From assembly GCA_033085395.1 (NCBI GenBank), contig JANQBS010000494.1:1-18730 (forward strand): DNA of 18,730 nt, given 5' to 3'. This DNA comes from Xanthoparmelia taractica (Eukaryota; Ascomycota; Lecanoromycetes; Lecanorales; Parmeliaceae). Made by a program: the position numbers and the translations under genes. Below are positions 18,425 to 18,730 of this stretch, piece by piece. Below the pieces are notes generated by a model. It was given only the letters and a program-made list of their open reading frames with translations, was not told the origin of the DNA and searched no databases. Every line of letters starts with the position of its first letter. Positions within the stretch are counted from its first letter, which is position 1.

Positions 18425-18692
18425 GTACGGGTCGGAAAGATCTAGTATATTTAATAGAATATTTCATATTATATCGTATTATATTATATTATGAGAGGAT
18501 ATTATAAAGAGATTATATTAGATTACTTATAAAAATATAAGATAGAAAATTATTAATATTATAAAATAATTTAGAAAATTTCTAATATATATAGAAATAT
18601 TTTATAATGTAAATTATTTTTTATATTAGATAGCGAATAATATAAGAAAATTCTAGATTAATATATAAGTTAGAGCGAAATTAGCTTAAGTA
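18425..18692 (+). repeat. 268-bp tandem repeat, unit 2
   Basis: Second unit, starting GTACGGGTCGGAAAGATCTA, in the same orientation with no spacer. Long shared blocks include ATTATATTAGATTAC, GAAATATTTTATAAT and TTAATATATAAGTTAG. The window ends 38 bases later, so further units cannot be ruled out. Confidence 0.75.
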
Positions 18693-18730
18693 ATTATTAA
18701 ACTTCGGCACTTAATAAGTAATATTAAGAT

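Overview
The window looks like a piece of a filamentous ascomycete genome (Pezizomycotina; an Aspergillus/Penicillium-like relative is my inference, not a proof). The reasons are short GT-AG introns of about 50-70 bp, gene families that expanded in these fungi (a fungal rhodopsin-domain membrane protein, an AAA ATPase of the DUF7025 type, and a STAND/NLR-type NACHT-associated protein), and sharply bounded A+T-rich blocks whose coding remnants carry C-to-T and G-to-A changes, as left by repeat-induced point mutation (RIP).

Layout. 1-2387: no convincing gene; a diverged repeat (copy A), TATA-like boxes, a hairpin and a 185-bp TIR element with TA duplications. 2388-3666 (minus): a three-exon seven-helix fungal rhodopsin-domain protein that splices into a clean 389-residue frame. 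3667-5423: gene-poor, with repeat copy B in the same orientation as copy A, so the membrane-protein gene sits between two related repeats about 4.3 kb apart. 5424-7067 (minus): an AAA ATPase with intact Walker A, Walker B and sensor residues; its true N-terminus may lie in an upstream exon. 7790-11680 (plus): a divergently oriented remnant of a large NACHT/STAND-family protein, in which an N-terminal helical region leads straight into the winged-helix region and a long C-terminal beta-rich region, while the P-loop NTPase core is missing.

11681-18730: a transposon graveyard. It holds a 536-bp A+T-rich TIR element (11889-12424), a complete 1922-bp Fot1/pogo element (12450-14371) whose 517-codon transposase frame has no indel but carries RIP-type stop codons and two Asp-to-Asn changes at the catalytic triad, two small non-mobile gene remnants (14822-15555), and then a strongly mutated block. 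That block contains the 5' part of a piggyBac-like transposase, a less mutated hairpin-bearing hAT-like terminus, a retrotransposon gag remnant and a 268-bp tandem duplication.

How the parts relate: the only genes that look functional are the membrane protein and the AAA ATPase. The NLR-like locus has at least lost its NTPase module. Different elements carry different mutation loads, which suggests several waves of insertion followed by RIP. I see no convincing new multi-gene system. The best candidates for a closer look are the AAA ATPase/NLR-remnant divergent pair and the small TIR elements.
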